From positions 1,178,001-1,242,000 of the forward strand of contig NZ_AP019307.1 of NCBI RefSeq assembly GCF_003945325.1: a stretch of 64,000 bases of DNA. Direction: 5' to 3'. Made by a program: the position numbers and the translations under genes. The notes under the pieces were generated by a model. It was given only the letters and a program-made list of their open reading frames with translations. It did no database searches and was not told the DNA's origin. The DNA comes from Nocardioides baekrokdamisoli. Its GTDB lineage: Bacteria > Actinomycetota > Actinomycetes > Propionibacteriales > Nocardioidaceae. Below, piece after piece: positions 45,449 through 54,527 of this stretch (position 1 is its first letter; every line of letters begins with the position of its first letter).

Positions 45449-47178
45449 TGTTGCTCCGCCTGCTGGCCCAGTACGCGAAGCCGTACCGGACCTGGCTCCT
45501 GATCGTCCTCATCTTCCAGGCGGCTGCGACCGCGGGCATGCTCTACCTGCCGTCGCTCAACGCCGACATCATCGACTTCGGCGTGGTGCGCCACGACAAC
45601 CACTACATCTGGACCGAAGGGCTCTGGATGCTGGTGGTGAGTCTCGCCCAGGTCGTCTGCTCGCTGACCGCCAGCTGGTTCGCCGCGCGTACCGCGATGG
45701 CCGTCGGCCGCGACCTGCGCGCCGCGGTGTTCGACCGCGTCGGCGCCTTCAGCTCGCGGGAGGTCAACCATTTCGGAGCCCCGTCGTTGATCACGCGTAC
45801 GACCAACGACGTCCAGCAGTTGCAGATGCTGCTGGTGCTGGCCTGCACCATGGCCGTGATGGTCCCGATCATGATGGTCGGCGCCATCGTGATGGCGATG
45901 CGACAGGACCTGCAGTTGTCCTGGTTGTTCGTCGGCTTCCTGCCGACGTTGCTGATCGCCGTCGCCTTTGTCGTGTCGCGGATGGTGCCGAGTTCGCGGT
46001 CGATGCAGGTGAAGATCGACGCGGTCAACCGGATCCTGCGTGAGCAGATCAGCGGCATTCGAGTCGTACGCGCCTTCGTACGCGAACCGCAGGAATCGGC
46101 CCGGTTCGGCGAGGCCAACGACTCGCTCACCGAGGTCACCGTGCGCGTGGGCAGGTGGCAGGCGCTGTTGTTCCCGCTCGTCATGCTCATCGTGAACCTG
46201 GCCAGCGTCACCGTGCTCTGGCTGGGCGGACACCGCGTCGGCGCCGGGATGCAGATCGGTGCCCTGAGCGCCTTCCTGTCGTACCTGATGCAGGTGCTCA
46301 TGAGCGTCATGATGGGCACGTTCACGCTCCAGCAGATCCCCCGCGCGGCGGTCTGTGCCGATCGCATCAGTGAGGTGCTCGACACGCAGTCGTCGGTCGT
46401 CCAGCCAACCGAGGGTGTGCACGTCCCGCGTCAGGACGCCGTCCTGGAGTTCCGCGGGGTCGGCTTCACCTACCCCGGCGCCGACTCCGCCGTGCTGTCG
46501 GACGTGTCCTTCGAGGCCCGACCGGGTCAGACCATTGCCGTCATCGGCTCGACCGGTGCCGGCAAGACCACCCTCGTGAATCTGGTGGCACGGCTGATGG
46601 ATGCGACGAGCGGCAGTGTGCGTCTCGGCGGCGAGGACGTACGCGACATCGCTCCGGCCTCCCTGGCCGAACTGCTCGGTCTGGTGCCGCAGAAGGCCTT
46701 CCTCTTCTCTGGAACGGTCCGATCGAACCTGCGCTACGGCAAGCCGGACGCCACCGACGAGGAACTGTGGCACGCACTGAAGATCGCCCAGGCGGCCGAC
46801 TTCGTCGCCTCGATGCCCGAAGGTCTCGATGCCTCGATCGCGCAGGGAGGCACCAATGTCTCCGGCGGTCAGCGGCAACGTCTGGCGATCGCGCGTGCGC
46901 TCGTACGCAATCCGGCGATCTATCTCTTCGACGACTCGTTCAGCGCCCTGGACCTGGCCACTGACGCCCGACTGCGGGCGGCGCTCAAGCCGGAGACGCG
47001 CGACGCCACCGTCCTGATCGTGGCCCAACGTGTCTCGACGATCCGCGATGCCGACCTGATCCTCGTGCTCGAGGACGGCATGGTGGTCGGTCGCGGGACC
47101 CACCACGAGTTGCTCGAGACCAACCCGACGTATCAGGAGATCGTCGAGTCCCAGCTGAGCGCGGAGGAGGCCGCATGA
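45448..47178 (+). CDS. ABC exporter half-transporter, subunit with degenerate catalytic site
   Basis: A 576-residue fused membrane/ATPase subunit with six N-terminal helices and a C-terminal nucleotide-binding domain: Walker A GSTGAGKTTL, signature NVSGGQRQRLAIAR and Walker B IYLFDDSFSALD. The residue after the Walker B aspartate is Asp instead of the catalytic Glu, as in the degenerate half of heterodimeric exporters such as TM287/288 or LmrCD. The partner follows with an ATGA overlap. Together they likely export drugs, lipids or peptides under TetR control. Confidence 0.92.
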   Translation: MLLRLLAQYAKPYRTWLLIVLIFQAAATAGMLYLPSLNADIIDFGVVRHDNHYIWTEGLWMLVVSLAQVVCSLTASWFAARTAMAVGRDLRAAVFDRVGAFSSREVNHFGAPSLITRTTNDVQQLQMLLVLACTMAVMVPIMMVGAIVMAMRQDLQLSWLFVGFLPTLLIAVAFVVSRMVPSSRSMQVKIDAVNRILREQISGIRVVRAFVREPQESARFGEANDSLTEVTVRVGRWQALLFPLVMLIVNLASVTVLWLGGHRVGAGMQIGALSAFLSYLMQVLMSVMMGTFTLQQIPRAAVCADRISEVLDTQSSVVQPTEGVHVPRQDAVLEFRGVGFTYPGADSAVLSDVSFEARPGQTIAVIGSTGAGKTTLVNLVARLMDATSGSVRLGGEDVRDIAPASLAELLGLVPQKAFLFSGTVRSNLRYGKPDATDEELWHALKIAQAADFVASMPEGLDASIAQGGTNVSGGQRQRLAIARALVRNPAIYLFDDSFSALDLATDARLRAALKPETRDATVLIVAQRVSTIRDADLILVLEDGMVVGRGTHHELLETNPTYQEIVESQLSAEEAA

Positions 47179-49052
47179 GCGCCGCACCTGAGAACCGCGG
47201 CCCCCACCCGGGCCAGGCCGGCGGCACGATGAAGACGACCGAGCGCATCGTCCGGCAGAGCCCCGGCCCGATGGGCAGCGGGATGGTCGGCCAGAAGGCG
47301 CTTGCCTTCGGGCCCAACGCCAAGCGCCTCGTCAGCCGGATGGCGCCGTACCGGATGCGCGTCATCGGCGTCATCGTCTTCGCGGTGGCCTCGGTCATCC
47401 TCAGCACGCTGGGCCCGAAACTCCTCGGCCACGCGACCAACATCATCTTCGCGGGATTCCGCACCGGCATCGACTACGGATCGCTGCGGAACGCGCTGAT
47501 CGTCGTCGCAGTGGTCTACGTCGTCAGCAGCCTGCTGTCGTGGTTGCAGGGCTACATCCTCAACGACGTCGTCCAGGGGACGGTCCGCGACCTGCGCTCG
47601 GATGTCGAGGCCAAGGTCCACCGGCTGCCGTTGGAGTACTTCGACCGACAGCCGCGCGGCGAACTGCTCTCCCGGGTCACCAACGACATCGACAACGTCG
47701 GGCAGTCACTGCAGCAGACCTTGTCGCAACTGCTCAGCTCGCTGGTCACTGTCCCGGCCGTTCTCGGGATGATGTTCTGGATCTCCTGGGAACTGGCGCT
47801 GATCGCGCTGGTCTCGGTACCACTGACGATGTTCGTCACCGGTGCGGTGATGAAGCGGTCGCAGGGCCAGTTCGTGGCCCAGTGGCGCCGCACCGGCACC
47901 CTCAACGCCCACATCGAGGAGACGTACACCGGTCACGATCTGGTCCGGACGTTCGGTCGTCAGGACGAGGTCCACGCGGTGTTCGCGGAGCAGAACGACG
48001 CGCTGTACGCGGCTTCGTTCAAGGCGCAGTTCGTCAGCGGGCTGATCATGCCGCTGATGCGGTTCGTCGGGAACCTGAACTTCGTCGCCATCGCGGTCGT
48101 CGGCGGTCTGCGAGTCGCGTCGGGCACGCTCTCGCTGGGTGACTTCCAGGCTTTCATCCAGTACTCGAACCAGTTCACGATGCCGCTCACCCAGATCGCG
48201 TCGATGATGAACCTGCTGCAGTCGGGGGTCGCCTCGGCCGAGCGCGTCTTCGAACTCCTCGACGCACCCGAGCAGATCCCGGACGCGGACGGGACGCCGG
48301 CAGCGTCGACCAAGGGCGAGATCCGCTTCGAACACGTCGCGTTCGCGTACGACCCGGAGAAACCACTCATCCAGGACCTGTCGTTGGTCGCGGCCCCGGG
48401 CCAGACGGTGGCGATCGTGGGCCCGACCGGTGCCGGCAAGACCACGCTCGTGAACCTGGTCATGCGGTTCTACGAACTGCACGGTGGCCGGATCACCCTC
48501 GACGGCGTCGACGTCGCCTCGATCCCCCGAGCCGAGCTGCGCTCCCGGATCGGCATGGTCCTGCAGGACACCTGGTTGTTCGAGGGCACCATCCGCGACA
48601 ACATCGCGTACGGCAACCCGAACGCGACGCCGGACGACATCATCACGGCCGCGAAGGCGACATTCGTCGATCGGTTCGTACGCTCCCTGCCGGACGGGTA
48701 CGACACCGTCATCGATGGCGACGGAGGGTCACTGTCTGCCGGTGAACGCCAGCTCATCACCATCGCTCGCGCCTTCGTGGCGCAGCCCTCGCTGCTGATC
48801 CTGGACGAGGCGACGTCCTCGGTCGACACCCGGACCGAGCTGCTGTTGCAGCACGCGATGGCCGCGCTGCGGTCGGACCGGACGTCGTTCGTGATCGCCC
48901 ACCGACTGTCCACGATCCGCGACGCCGACCTCATCCTGGTGATGGAGAACGGTTCGATCGTCGAGCAGGGCACCCACGACTCGCTGCTGGCCAGCGGGGG
49001 CGCGTACGCCCGGCTCTACGAGAGCCAGTTCGCGGCGGAGGAAGTGGCCTGA
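47175..49052 (+). CDS. ABC exporter half-transporter, catalytic subunit
   Basis: A 625-residue partner of the preceding subunit with an N-terminal extension of about 45 residues, six transmembrane helices and an ATPase domain: Walker A GPTGAGKTTL, signature LSAGERQLITIAR and Walker B LLILDEATSSVD with the canonical catalytic glutamate. The asymmetric pair fits a heterodimeric multidrug-type exporter. ATG at 47175 overlaps the upstream stop. Confidence 0.93.
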   Translation: MSAAPENRGPHPGQAGGTMKTTERIVRQSPGPMGSGMVGQKALAFGPNAKRLVSRMAPYRMRVIGVIVFAVASVILSTLGPKLLGHATNIIFAGFRTGIDYGSLRNALIVVAVVYVVSSLLSWLQGYILNDVVQGTVRDLRSDVEAKVHRLPLEYFDRQPRGELLSRVTNDIDNVGQSLQQTLSQLLSSLVTVPAVLGMMFWISWELALIALVSVPLTMFVTGAVMKRSQGQFVAQWRRTGTLNAHIEETYTGHDLVRTFGRQDEVHAVFAEQNDALYAASFKAQFVSGLIMPLMRFVGNLNFVAIAVVGGLRVASGTLSLGDFQAFIQYSNQFTMPLTQIASMMNLLQSGVASAERVFELLDAPEQIPDADGTPAASTKGEIRFEHVAFAYDPEKPLIQDLSLVAAPGQTVAIVGPTGAGKTTLVNLVMRFYELHGGRITLDGVDVASIPRAELRSRIGMVLQDTWLFEGTIRDNIAYGNPNATPDDIITAAKATFVDRFVRSLPDGYDTVIDGDGGSLSAGERQLITIARAFVAQPSLLILDEATSSVDTRTELLLQHAMAALRSDRTSFVIAHRLSTIRDADLILVMENGSIVEQGTHDSLLASGGAYARLYESQFAAEEVA

Positions 49053-49076
49053 CCGGACGGTTAGGATTGCCTCACC

Positions 49077-49766
49077 ATGAGCGATCTGATCGACACCACC
49101 GAGATGTACCTGCGGACCATCTACGAGTTGGTCGAGGAGGGCATCGTCCCGCTGCGCGCCCGGATCGCCGAACGCCTGCACCAGAGCGGCCCGACGGTCT
49201 CACAGACCGTCGCCCGGATGGAACGTGACGGTCTGCTGACGGTCGAGGGCGACCGCCACCTGGAGCTCACCGAGCAAGGGGCGCACCTGGCGACTCGGGT
49301 GATGCGCAAGCACCGCCTCGCCGAGCGGCTGCTCACCGACGTGATCGGTCTCGACTGGGAACTCGTCCACGAAGAGGCCTGTCGGTGGGAGCACGTCATC
49401 TCCGACGACGTGGAGAAGCGGTTGCTCGAACTCCTCGGCAACCCGAACGAGTCGCCGTACGGCAACCCCATCCCCGGCCTGGCCGAGCTCGGGGCGGAGC
49501 CCGCGGGCGACTTCATGGACGGCGTACGCCCTCTGGCCGAAGTCGCCACGACCTCGCCCACCCAAGTGCTGATCCGACGCATCTCGGAGGAACTGCAGAA
49601 GGACGAGGAGCTCATGTCAGCGCTGCGGCGCGTGGGCGCGCGCCCTGACAAGGCGGTGTCGGCACAGGCGACCGGCGAGTTCATCTCGATCGCCGCCGGC
49701 GGCGAGAGCGCCGAGGTCCCTTATGACGCGGCCGAGCACCTCTTCGTACGACTCTTGGACGCTTAG
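49077..49766 (+). CDS. DtxR/IdeR-family metal-dependent regulator
   Basis: A 229-residue repressor with the N-terminal winged helix (TTEMYLRTIYELVEEGIVPLRARIAERLHQSGPTVSQTVARM), the metal-binding and dimerisation domain (HKHRLAERLL-like MRKHRLAERLLTD, EEACRWEHVISDDVEKRL, where Cys, Glu and His match DtxR ligands) and a C-terminal SH3-like FeoA region. It most likely controls iron homeostasis. ATG at 49077, 24 bases after the exporter gene. Its stop codon is inside the long palindrome at 49761-49811. Confidence 0.93.
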   Translation: MSDLIDTTEMYLRTIYELVEEGIVPLRARIAERLHQSGPTVSQTVARMERDGLLTVEGDRHLELTEQGAHLATRVMRKHRLAERLLTDVIGLDWELVHEEACRWEHVISDDVEKRLLELLGNPNESPYGNPIPGLAELGAEPAGDFMDGVRPLAEVATTSPTQVLIRRISEELQKDEELMSALRRVGARPDKAVSAQATGEFISIAAGGESAEVPYDAAEHLFVRLLDA

Positions 49767-49811
49767 TGCGTGGATTGCACGTACCTGGTGCGTGCAATCC
49801 ACACACTAAGC
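49761..49811. terminator. 21-bp palindrome shared by convergent dtxR-type and DUF2277 genes
   Basis: Arms at 49761-49781 and 49791-49811 are complementary at 20 of 21 positions around a nine-base loop. The outermost GCTTAG of each arm is the last codon plus stop of the gene reading into it. The minus-strand RNA forms the stem with one G-U pair; the plus-strand RNA has one C-A mismatch. It is an efficient-looking bidirectional terminator. Confidence 0.85.
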
Positions 49812-50075
49812 GCCATATCGAGCCTGGATCCGGGCTCGTTGCTTGATCGCCTCTTCCTCGCGGTTCTTCGGCGGGACGGGCGTGACCAAGTCGTCGATCA
49901 GATGCCGGGTGATGTGCGCGATCTCGGCCACGGCATGGTCGAACGCCGCCTGATTGGCCGCAGACGGTTTCACCGTCCCGCTCACCTTGCGGACGAACTG
50001 CAGCGCCGCCGCGGTGACCTCGTCATTGGTCGCGGGCGGCTCGAAATTGTTGAGCGGACGGATGTTGCGGCACAT
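49806..50075 (-). CDS. DUF2277 family protein
   Basis: An 89-residue soluble protein starting MCRNIRPLNNFEPPATNDEV, the diagnostic N-terminus of DUF2277, followed by AAALQFVRKVSGTVKPSAAN and a helical tail. Function unknown. Its ATG at 50075 is divergent from the sigma-factor gene, about 100 bases apart, and its 3' end is within the palindrome shared with the DtxR-type gene. Confidence 0.88.
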   Translation of the reverse strand: MCRNIRPLNNFEPPATNDEVTAAALQFVRKVSGTVKPSAANQAAFDHAVAEIAHITRHLIDDLVTPVPPKNREEEAIKQRARIQARYGA

Positions 50076-50175
50076 GCCTCGAGCCTACGTCTCAGCTCAG
50101 AAACAATCCGAGGGAACCGATCTGCAGCGCCGCCGCGTCCTAGGGTCGGAAGAGTCACCGGGACAAGGGGCATTC

Positions 50176-50691
50176 GTGGATACAGCGCGGACTGACGACG
50201 CGGCGGCGTTCGACGAGTTTGTGGAGTCGCACTGGCGCTCCCTGGTTCGTGCTGCCGTGTTCCTCGGCGCCCAGGCGCACGAGGCCGAGGACCTGGCCCA
50301 GGCCACCTTGGTCAAGTGCTACACCAAGTGGGCCTTGGTCACTGCGGCCGATGACCGGGACGCGTACGTCTATCGGATGCTGCTGAACACGCTGCGGTCC
50401 GACCGGCGCAAGCTCAGCTGGAAGTTGCGCAGCATCACCGTCGCCGAGCCAACGATTGGGGATGGCTCGGAGGCTGCGGCGATCGCGGACGCGGTGCATC
50501 GTGCGATGGCCGGACTGTCGAAGGACCAGCAGGAGGTCGTCGTCCTGCGGTACTTCGTGCAACTGACCGAAGCCCAGACCGCAGCGGCCCTCGGCATCCC
50601 CGCCGGCACCGTCAAGAGTCGACTCTCCCGCTCGCTCGCGTATCTCAGCGCGAGCAACCACCTGGCCGAGTTCGCAGGAGGCGCGCGATGA
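50176..50691 (+). CDS. SigE-family ECF-type RNA polymerase sigma factor
   Basis: A 171-residue sigma factor with region 2 (FDEFVESHWRSLVRAAVFLGAQAHEAEDLAQATLVKCYTKW) and region 4 (QQEVVVLRYFVQLTEAQTAAALGIPAGTVKSRLSRSL). The pattern matches the actinobacterial SigE-family group of small sigma-70 factors. GTG at 50176 follows AAGGGG. Its stop overlaps the ATG of a membrane-anchored beta-propeller gene, the position usually taken by an anti-sigma factor. Confidence 0.93.
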   Translation: MDTARTDDAAAFDEFVESHWRSLVRAAVFLGAQAHEAEDLAQATLVKCYTKWALVTAADDRDAYVYRMLLNTLRSDRRKLSWKLRSITVAEPTIGDGSEAAAIADAVHRAMAGLSKDQQEVVVLRYFVQLTEAQTAAALGIPAGTVKSRLSRSLAYLSASNHLAEFAGGAR

Positions 50692-52781
50692 CTCATCTTG
50701 AAGATCTCTGGGCACAGTTCCCTTCGTCCAAGCCACCGACGGCAGCGATCGTCGCCGCCGGCAAAGGCCCCTTCGGCGTACGTCCTCGGCGCGTCACTCT
50801 TTTCGTCGCAGCGGCCACCGTCGCGGCGGGGGCCGTGGTCGCAACGAGTCTGATCTCCCCCGGGAAGTCGGGACCGAGCAACTCCGTTGCCGTCCCGGGC
50901 ACATCCGGATCCTTGAAGTACGTCGCCTTCCAGGCCGACCTGGCACCCGCATCGTCGTGCGATGCGTTGCTGACGGCGTACCAGCAGCGCGCCATGGCGA
51001 AGGTGACGCCGTACGGCTGGAACGGTGGCGGCTACTACCTCAGCGGCAGGCGGTACTACACGCCGGCCGACGCACCGATCCCAATGCCAGGCGTGGTCCA
51101 CGGCACCGCCATGAACGATCTCATCTCGGGTCAGATGTCCCTGCAGCAATCCGCTCCGCAGGCGGCGCTTGGCTCACTAAACGGCGCTCTGGTGAAGCGG
51201 AGTGCCCAGTCGCCCAAACTCCTCGCCCAGGGGAACTCCGCCACCGGCACGAACGTCCAGGAGTTCGGTGTCGATGAACCCGACTCGGTCAAGACCAACG
51301 GCACCCTGATTGCCCGTCTCAACGGCAACACGCTCGCCGTGTACGACGCGAGCGGCGACACCGTGAAGCAGCGCGGCACGATCGGCCTCCCCTACTTCGG
51401 CGGCGGCACGATCCTGATGTCGGGGACGACCGTGATCGCCAGCGGATACGACGCCGATCCCGCGGCATCGATCAAGGGCGGCACTCGAGTCGACACCATC
51501 TCGCTGAGCGATCCCGACCACCCCACCGTCACCTCGTCGGTGGTGTACGCCGGCGGCAGCATCACCGCGCTGCGCCAGCAGGGATCGACGGTCCGGCTCA
51601 TCATGGCGAGCGGGCTTCCGCAGTTGAAGTTCACCTACCCGCAGCAGGGCAAGCGGACCAACGCCCAGGCGCTGGCGACCAACAAGCACCTGATCGCGAT
51701 GACCACGCTCAAGGACTGGGTCCCGACGTACGACTCGGGCAGCGGGGCACAGCAACTGCTTCCGTGCACGAACGTCGCCGTCCCCCCGGCTGGCGTACCG
51801 CTGGGCACCACCAGCATCGTGAGTTTCGACGTCAGCAACCCGACCGGGCTCAACGCCATCGGCGTGGCCGGCACGCTCGGCAACGCGTACGAGTCCCAGC
51901 ACGATCTCTACCTGACGGTCGGCGGCAACGCCGGCGGCTGCTACGCGGTGATGTGCCCGAGGTTCGCGATGGGCAACCTCCGTCCGTGCTGCTTCAACGG
52001 CACCAGCGACGGCCTGACGACGGTCCTGCAGTTCAAGCTCGACAGCCTGCGTACGACGCATGTGGCTACCGGTCAGGTCCAGGGGACGATCCAGGACAGC
52101 TGGTCGATGGACGAATTCAACGGCGTCCTCCGGGTCGTCACCACCCGGTACGCGACGAACTCGCACGTCAATGTGATCGAGACCCTGGTCCCGCACGGCG
52201 CCCGTCTGGTCCGGCAGGGTCTGCTGACCGGCCTGGGCGAGAACCAGACGCTCACTGCGGCTCGCTGGTTCAACAACGTGGCGATCGTGTCGACGACCCA
52301 ACAGATCGATCCGCTCTACACGATCGATCTCAGCGACACCGCCCACCCGAGGCAGCTGGGCGCACTGCACCTGCCGGGCGACACCGAGTACATCCACCCG
52401 ATCTCGCCGACCCGCTTCCTGACGGTCAGCCTGCAGCGGGTCGACCGTGCCGGGAGTTACATGCAGGTCGCGCTCTTCGACACGACGGACTTGGCACACG
52501 TGAAGCAACTGGCACAAGTCTCCGCAGGCGGGAACACGTCGAGTCTGGCCGGGCAGGATCCGAAGACCTTCACCTGGCTGCCCGACCGCCAGACCGCGCT
52601 GACCTCGTTCTGGGCACCCAAGGGCCTGTTCCTCGGCGCGTACGCCGTCCACAGCGACCACACCCTTACGCAGAAGCTCTACCCGCTCGCGAGCAACGAC
52701 GGCAGCGCGCGAACCTTCGAGGTCGGCAACGGCAAAGTGGTGCTCGTCAACGGCGGTTCGGTCGCCTTCCTCACGATGTAG
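50688..52781 (+). CDS. Membrane-anchored beta-propeller protein (PF09826-like), candidate anti-sigma sensor
   Basis: A 697-residue protein with about 36 cytoplasmic residues, one transmembrane helix (TLFVAAATVAAGAVVATSLI) and a very large extracytoplasmic domain. The segment NVQEFGVDEPDSVKTNG (about residue 188) is the hallmark of the secreted beta-propeller family PF09826, and repeated SFDVSNPT, TIDLSDTAHP and LFDTTDLAHV strands support propeller blades. Several cysteines (PCTNV, CYAVMC, PCC) may form disulfides. ATG overlaps the sigma-factor stop, so the two are co-translated. An anti-sigma role for the short N-terminus is inferred from position only. Confidence 0.87.
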   Translation: MTHLEDLWAQFPSSKPPTAAIVAAGKGPFGVRPRRVTLFVAAATVAAGAVVATSLISPGKSGPSNSVAVPGTSGSLKYVAFQADLAPASSCDALLTAYQQRAMAKVTPYGWNGGGYYLSGRRYYTPADAPIPMPGVVHGTAMNDLISGQMSLQQSAPQAALGSLNGALVKRSAQSPKLLAQGNSATGTNVQEFGVDEPDSVKTNGTLIARLNGNTLAVYDASGDTVKQRGTIGLPYFGGGTILMSGTTVIASGYDADPAASIKGGTRVDTISLSDPDHPTVTSSVVYAGGSITALRQQGSTVRLIMASGLPQLKFTYPQQGKRTNAQALATNKHLIAMTTLKDWVPTYDSGSGAQQLLPCTNVAVPPAGVPLGTTSIVSFDVSNPTGLNAIGVAGTLGNAYESQHDLYLTVGGNAGGCYAVMCPRFAMGNLRPCCFNGTSDGLTTVLQFKLDSLRTTHVATGQVQGTIQDSWSMDEFNGVLRVVTTRYATNSHVNVIETLVPHGARLVRQGLLTGLGENQTLTAARWFNNVAIVSTTQQIDPLYTIDLSDTAHPRQLGALHLPGDTEYIHPISPTRFLTVSLQRVDRAGSYMQVALFDTTDLAHVKQLAQVSAGGNTSSLAGQDPKTFTWLPDRQTALTSFWAPKGLFLGAYAVHSDHTLTQKLYPLASNDGSARTFEVGNGKVVLVNGGSVAFLTM

Positions 52782-52823
52782 ACCCCTCTGGGCACGCGCC
52801 CGGCTGAGTGCCAGAGTGGTGCC

Positions 52824-53966
52824 ATGGCTGAGCGAGAGTTCGACATCGTCCTGTTCGGTGCCACCGGTTTCACCGGAGGCCTCACCGCTGCGTACCTGGC
52901 GAAGAATGCGCCGAGCGATCTGCGGTGGGCGCTCGCCGGCCGCAGCCGCACCAAGCTTGAGGACGTACGGACGCGTCTAGGCAAGCCGGACCTGGAGCTG
53001 ATCGAGGCGGACGTCAACGACGAGGCGTCGCTGGCTTCGCTGGCGGCGCGTACGAAGTCGATCGTCACCACCGTCGGCCCCTACCTCGAGTACGGCGAGC
53101 CGCTGGTCAAGGCCTGCGCCGAGGCAGGCACGGACTATCTCGACCTCACCGGCGAGCCGGAGTTCGTCGACCGAATGTACGTGAAGTACCACCGCACCGC
53201 CGCCGAGAGCGGTGCGCGGCTGATCCACGCGTGCGGCTTCGACTCGATCCCGCACGACATCGGCGCGATGTTCACGGTCAAGGAACTCGGAGGCGACGGC
53301 CCGATCACCGTTCGGGGTGTCGTGCGCAGCAACGGCACCTTCTCCGGAGGCACCTTCCACTCAGCGCTGTCGCAGATGAGTCGCGGCCGCCAGATGGTCG
53401 CGGCCGCCAAGGAACGCCGGGCGATGGAGGAGCGCAACCCGCGCGTCCACCTCAAGGCCGGCCGGCCGAGCAAGGACCCGGTGCTGGGCTACTACCTGCT
53501 GCCACTGCCGACCATCGACCCGACCATCGTGGGCCGCAGCGCCTCCCTGCGCGGCGACTACGGCAGCGACTTCACCTACTCCCACTTCGCCGGTACCAAG
53601 ACCATCGCGTACGCCGCGGGCGGCTCGGTGGCGGTCGCCGGTCTGATGGGCGCCGCACAGATCAAGCCAGTACGCGAGTTCCTCGGGTCGAAGGTGCCGC
53701 AGGGCACCGGACCGTCACAGTCCAAGCGAGACGCGACTTGGTTCACGGTCGACTTCGTCGGCGAATCGCTGGGTCGCCAGGTACACACCCGGATCTCCGG
53801 CGGCGACCCCGGCTACACGGAGACGTCGCGGATGCTCGCCGAGGCGGCGCTGTGCCTGACACTGGACAAGAACCCGAAGACCGCGGGCCAGGTCACCCCG
53901 GCCGCGGCGATGGGCGAGAAGTTGCAGAAGCGACTCGAGAAGTTCCTCAAGTTCGAGGTGCTCTGA
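52824..53966 (+). CDS. Saccharopine dehydrogenase-like NAD(P) protein (trans-acting enoyl reductase type)
   Basis: A 380-residue oxidoreductase with an N-terminal Rossmann motif (VLFGATGFTGGLTAAYLA), LAGRSRTKLEDV, VGPYLEYGEPLVKACAEAGTDYLDLTGE and the SIPHDIGAM region, all typical of the group containing Rv2449c and the trans-acting enoyl reductase Rv2953. Some relatives reduce polyketide or lipid double bonds. No polyketide synthase is nearby, so the substrate is unknown. ATG at 52824. Confidence 0.88.
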   Translation: MAEREFDIVLFGATGFTGGLTAAYLAKNAPSDLRWALAGRSRTKLEDVRTRLGKPDLELIEADVNDEASLASLAARTKSIVTTVGPYLEYGEPLVKACAEAGTDYLDLTGEPEFVDRMYVKYHRTAAESGARLIHACGFDSIPHDIGAMFTVKELGGDGPITVRGVVRSNGTFSGGTFHSALSQMSRGRQMVAAAKERRAMEERNPRVHLKAGRPSKDPVLGYYLLPLPTIDPTIVGRSASLRGDYGSDFTYSHFAGTKTIAYAAGGSVAVAGLMGAAQIKPVREFLGSKVPQGTGPSQSKRDATWFTVDFVGESLGRQVHTRISGGDPGYTETSRMLAEAALCLTLDKNPKTAGQVTPAAAMGEKLQKRLEKFLKFEVL

Positions 53967-53969
53967 GCC

Positions 53970-54527
53970 TCAGCCGTTGACGCGGTTGAGTCCGATCGCG
54001 ACCTCTTGGGTCGCATTCGCACACGTCATCAGGAGGACGTCGCCCCAGCTGCGCTGGAACTCGGTCACCGGGCCGTAGCCGTCGACGTAATGACGGCTGG
54101 CCGAGACCTTGTAGAGACCGTCAAGGCCGCCACCAATGAGGCGGACCATCTGCCCCGGCTTGACCGCGACGAGCGCCGTGCCACCGCAGTAGTTGTGCTG
54201 CGTCACGATCGGCGGCGTCGGGCCCCACTGGTACGCGATCGGGCCTGCGCACTGGTTGTTGGCCGCCTGAGCCTGCTCGATCGGCACCGACGCCCTGATC
54301 CGGATCGTCTTGACCTCCGGCGCCACGCGTACGGCCTTGGCCTGCGGAGCAACGCGTACCGTCTTGACCGCGGCAGCATGGGCCAGCGCCGTCGCCTGCG
54401 ATGCGGACGCCCGGGACTCGCCGAGGAATACGAACGCCGCGACTCCGAAGGCCACGAAGGCCATGGCGAGGGCGACGACGAAGTGCGGGCGGGCGCTCAG
54501 TGCGGACGGCTTGGCGGTGATGCTCAT
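53970..54527 (-). CDS. Exported sortase-fold-like protein
   Basis: A 185-residue protein with a signal-anchor helix (FVVALAMAFVAFGVAAFVFL), a repeat-rich linker (VKTVRVAPQAKAVRVAPEVKTIRI) and a C-terminal domain in which three sortase-like catalytic residues can be aligned: His in TQHNYCGG, Cys in VLLMTCANATQ and Arg in IGLNRVNG, with GQMVRLIGGGLDGLYKV between. It is smaller than usual sortases and the TLxTC motif is degenerate (LLMTC). It may be a catalytically active class F-like sortase or a non-enzymatic relative. ATG at 54527. Confidence 0.5.
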   Translation of the reverse strand: MSITAKPSALSARPHFVVALAMAFVAFGVAAFVFLGESRASASQATALAHAAAVKTVRVAPQAKAVRVAPEVKTIRIRASVPIEQAQAANNQCAGPIAYQWGPTPPIVTQHNYCGGTALVAVKPGQMVRLIGGGLDGLYKVSASRHYVDGYGPVTEFQRSWGDVLLMTCANATQEVAIGLNRVNG

